Both the position numbers and the translations under genes were made by a program. This document shows, piece after piece, positions 5,971-7,375 of a stretch of DNA of 7,375 bases. Each line of letters opens with the position of its first letter. Within the stretch, counting starts at the first letter, position 1. The notes beneath the pieces are model-generated. The model was not told the origin of the DNA and made no database searches. It saw only the letters and a program-made list of their open reading frames with translations. The DNA is from Methanolinea sp. SDB. GTDB taxonomy: Archaea > Halobacteriota > Methanomicrobia > Methanomicrobiales > Methanospirillaceae. The DNA lies in NCBI GenBank assembly GCA_001412335.1, contig LKUF01000091.1, forward strand, positions 1 to 7,375, given 5' to 3'.

Positions 5971-6999
5971 ATGACCCGCATCCTCATCGTCGATGATTCG
6001 CTCTTCATGCGGACCATCCTCAAGGATATGCTGGAAAAGGATCCGGAGATCGATGTAGTGGGGACTGCAAATGACGGGCTCGACGCCATCAAAAAGATCG
6101 AGGAGTTGTCTCCCGATGTGATGACGCTCGACATCGAGATGCCGAGGATGGACGGCCTTGCGGTATTGAAGAAGAAGACCGAGATACCACATTTTCCAAA
6201 AACACTGATGCTCTCTTCGCTTACGACGACCGGCGGTCAGATGACGAAGATTGCGATGGAACTGGGTGCCGATGATTTTCTTTTGAAGCCAAAGGACGTC
6301 CGTGGTGTGAGGGGGCTGGACAGGCTGCTCAAGGACAAGATCCATAATTTAGTGAAGATCAAATACATAAACCAGAGTGTGCCCCAATCGACTGCAACTG
6401 CAGAAAAGGCGGTGCTGATTGGTTCATCTGCAGGTGGACCGCCGATGCTGGACGTGCTTCTCTCCTCGATTTCGGTGCCGCTCGATGCTGCAGTGGTAAT
6501 AACCCAGCACATGCCAACGGGAGGGTTCACTGCATCGCTGGCAACCCGATTGAACAGGATCTCTTCCATGCCTGTCAAGGAGACCGAGAATGGTGAGATC
6601 CTGAAGGCCGGGCATATCTACATCTCCAAATCCGGTTTTCATTCAATAATCACTGCTTTTATCGCAGATAACACGAAGACGGGCGGAAGAATCGTGCATT
6701 CCCGTGCGGCACCCGTCCATAATGTCAGGCCTGCGGTTGACAGGACATTCCAGTCTGCAACCGCGGTCTTTTGTCCACGCTGTCTGTCGGTGATCCTCTC
6801 AGGGATGGGAAATGACGGGGGAGAGGGTATGGCGGCGATCAAGCAGCAGGGAGGACAGACCATGATCTGCAGGGAGGAGGACTGTCTTGTATACGGAATG
6901 GCCCGTTCGGCCCTGGCCAGGAATTGTGTCGACCAGGTCCTGCCGCTCGACCGGATGGGAGATGAAATCTCGAGGATAATTGATGATATGAAGGGATAG
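5971..6999 (+). CDS. cheB: Chemotaxis protein-glutamate methylesterase CheB
   Basis: CheB removes methyl groups (and deamidates glutamines) on chemoreceptors to reset sensitivity, and is activated by CheA phosphorylation. The 342 residues show an N-terminal receiver domain (about 1-120) with Asp8-Asp9, phospho-acceptor Asp54 (TLDIEMP) and Lys106. A linker of about 120-144 leads to the C-terminal esterase domain. The catalytic triad is visible as Ser153 (GSSAGGP), His180 (TQHMP) and Asp282 (GMGNDGGEGM). I use the ATG at 5971, one base after the cheY stop, because it aligns with the receiver start. An in-frame TTG at 5959 would add four residues and overlap cheY. No strong ribosome site is seen, so re-initiation from cheY is likely. 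Length and motifs are normal for the family. Confidence 0.96.
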   Translation: MTRILIVDDSLFMRTILKDMLEKDPEIDVVGTANDGLDAIKKIEELSPDVMTLDIEMPRMDGLAVLKKKTEIPHFPKTLMLSSLTTTGGQMTKIAMELGADDFLLKPKDVRGVRGLDRLLKDKIHNLVKIKYINQSVPQSTATAEKAVLIGSSAGGPPMLDVLLSSISVPLDAAVVITQHMPTGGFTASLATRLNRISSMPVKETENGEILKAGHIYISKSGFHSIITAFIADNTKTGGRIVHSRAAPVHNVRPAVDRTFQSATAVFCPRCLSVILSGMGNDGGEGMAAIKQQGGQTMICREEDCLVYGMARSALARNCVDQVLPLDRMGDEISRIIDDMKG

Positions 7000-7001
7000 C
7001 C

Positions 7002-7375
7002 ATGTCGGAACTTGATGCGTACCGGTCACTGTATATCGCTGAATCCAGGGAAAACCATGAAAATATCGTAAAAAACCTCCTGGTCCTGGAGACAGGGAGC
7101 GACGAAGGTGCAATCGGCGAGATCTTCCGGTCGGCTCATTCCCTGAAAGGAATGTCGGCCTCGATGGGATTCGAAGGAATGGAGAAACTCTGCCATGCCA
7201 TGGAGGATGTTTTCCAGGAGATAAGGAATGAAAGCCTGGATGTTGGGCCTGGGCTGGTTGACGATCTTTTAGCGGTCGTCGATGATATCGAGTCGATGCT
7301 CGATGATATCGAGGCAGGCGGCCAGGGCATTCCGCCTGACATTGATGATAAGGTCCGGATGCTCAAGAACTGGAT
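7002..7375 (+). CDS. cheA: Chemotaxis histidine kinase CheA (3'-partial, N-terminal part)
   Basis: CheA is the receptor-coupled kinase that phosphorylates CheY and CheB. Only the first 124 codons are in the window and the frame is still open at its end. Residues 1-105 are a histidine phosphotransfer (P1/Hpt) domain. The phospho-accepting histidine is His46 in RSAHSLKGMSASMGF, followed by a helix with CHAMEDVFQEIR and an acidic segment. The ATG at 7002 is two bases after the cheB stop, with AAGGGA at 6991-6996 five bases upstream. Later kinase, dimerisation and CheW-like domains are presumed to lie outside the window; an isolated Hpt protein cannot be excluded, but gene order favours CheA. Confidence 0.92.
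   Translation, partial: MSELDAYRSLYIAESRENHENIVKNLLVLETGSDEGAIGEIFRSAHSLKGMSASMGFEGMEKLCHAMEDVFQEIRNESLDVGPGLVDDLLAVVDDIESMLDDIEAGGQGIPPDIDDKVRMLKNW
7279..7313 (+). repeat. Direct repeat TCGATGATATCGAG in cheA
   Basis: Two exact 14-base copies lie at 7279-7292 and 7300-7313 with a 21-base period (seven codons). They encode the repeated Asp-Asp-Ile-Glu of the last acidic helix in the Hpt domain. It is most simply a helix heptad with shared codon choice. Confidence 0.6.

Overview
The window is a dense, single-strand archaeal motility and chemotaxis locus. All seven genes are on the + strand, with gaps or overlaps of only a few bases except before cheF and cheY. Diagnostic members are the archaellum motor ATPase FlaI/ArlI, its membrane platform FlaJ/ArlJ, and the archaea-specific adaptor CheF. 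With bacterial-type CheY, CheB and CheA, these point to a euryarchaeon. The moderately GC-rich coding, the long FlaI N-terminal region and the gene order suggest a methanogen of the Methanomicrobiales (Methanoculleus/Methanoregula-like). That placement rests on remembered resemblance, not on a search.

Layout: (1) 1-1860, flaI, open at the left edge. (2) 1850-3442, flaJ, overlapping flaI by 11 bases. (3) 3444-4685, an unrecognised 413-residue protein with two N-terminal membrane helices, a very basic Lys/Ala/Glu-rich stretch, a long acidic Asp/Glu-rich region and a short helical C-terminus. (4) 4720-5529, cheF. (5) 5530-5606, the only substantial intergenic gap, with a TATA-like box and a 9-base direct repeat. 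(6) 5607-5969 cheY, 5971-6999 cheB and 7002 onward cheA (cut by the right edge), separated by 1-2 bases.

How they work together: FlaI hydrolyses ATP under the FlaJ platform to assemble and rotate the archaellum. CheA phosphorylates CheY and CheB. CheB demethylates receptors for adaptation. Phospho-CheY is read by CheF, which delivers the switching signal to the motor base. The unrecognised gene lies exactly between motor and signalling genes. It is the best candidate here for something undescribed: a membrane-anchored, charge-segregated protein that may scaffold or position the motor or its chemosensory adaptor. No RNA genes, mobile elements or CRISPR arrays were seen.
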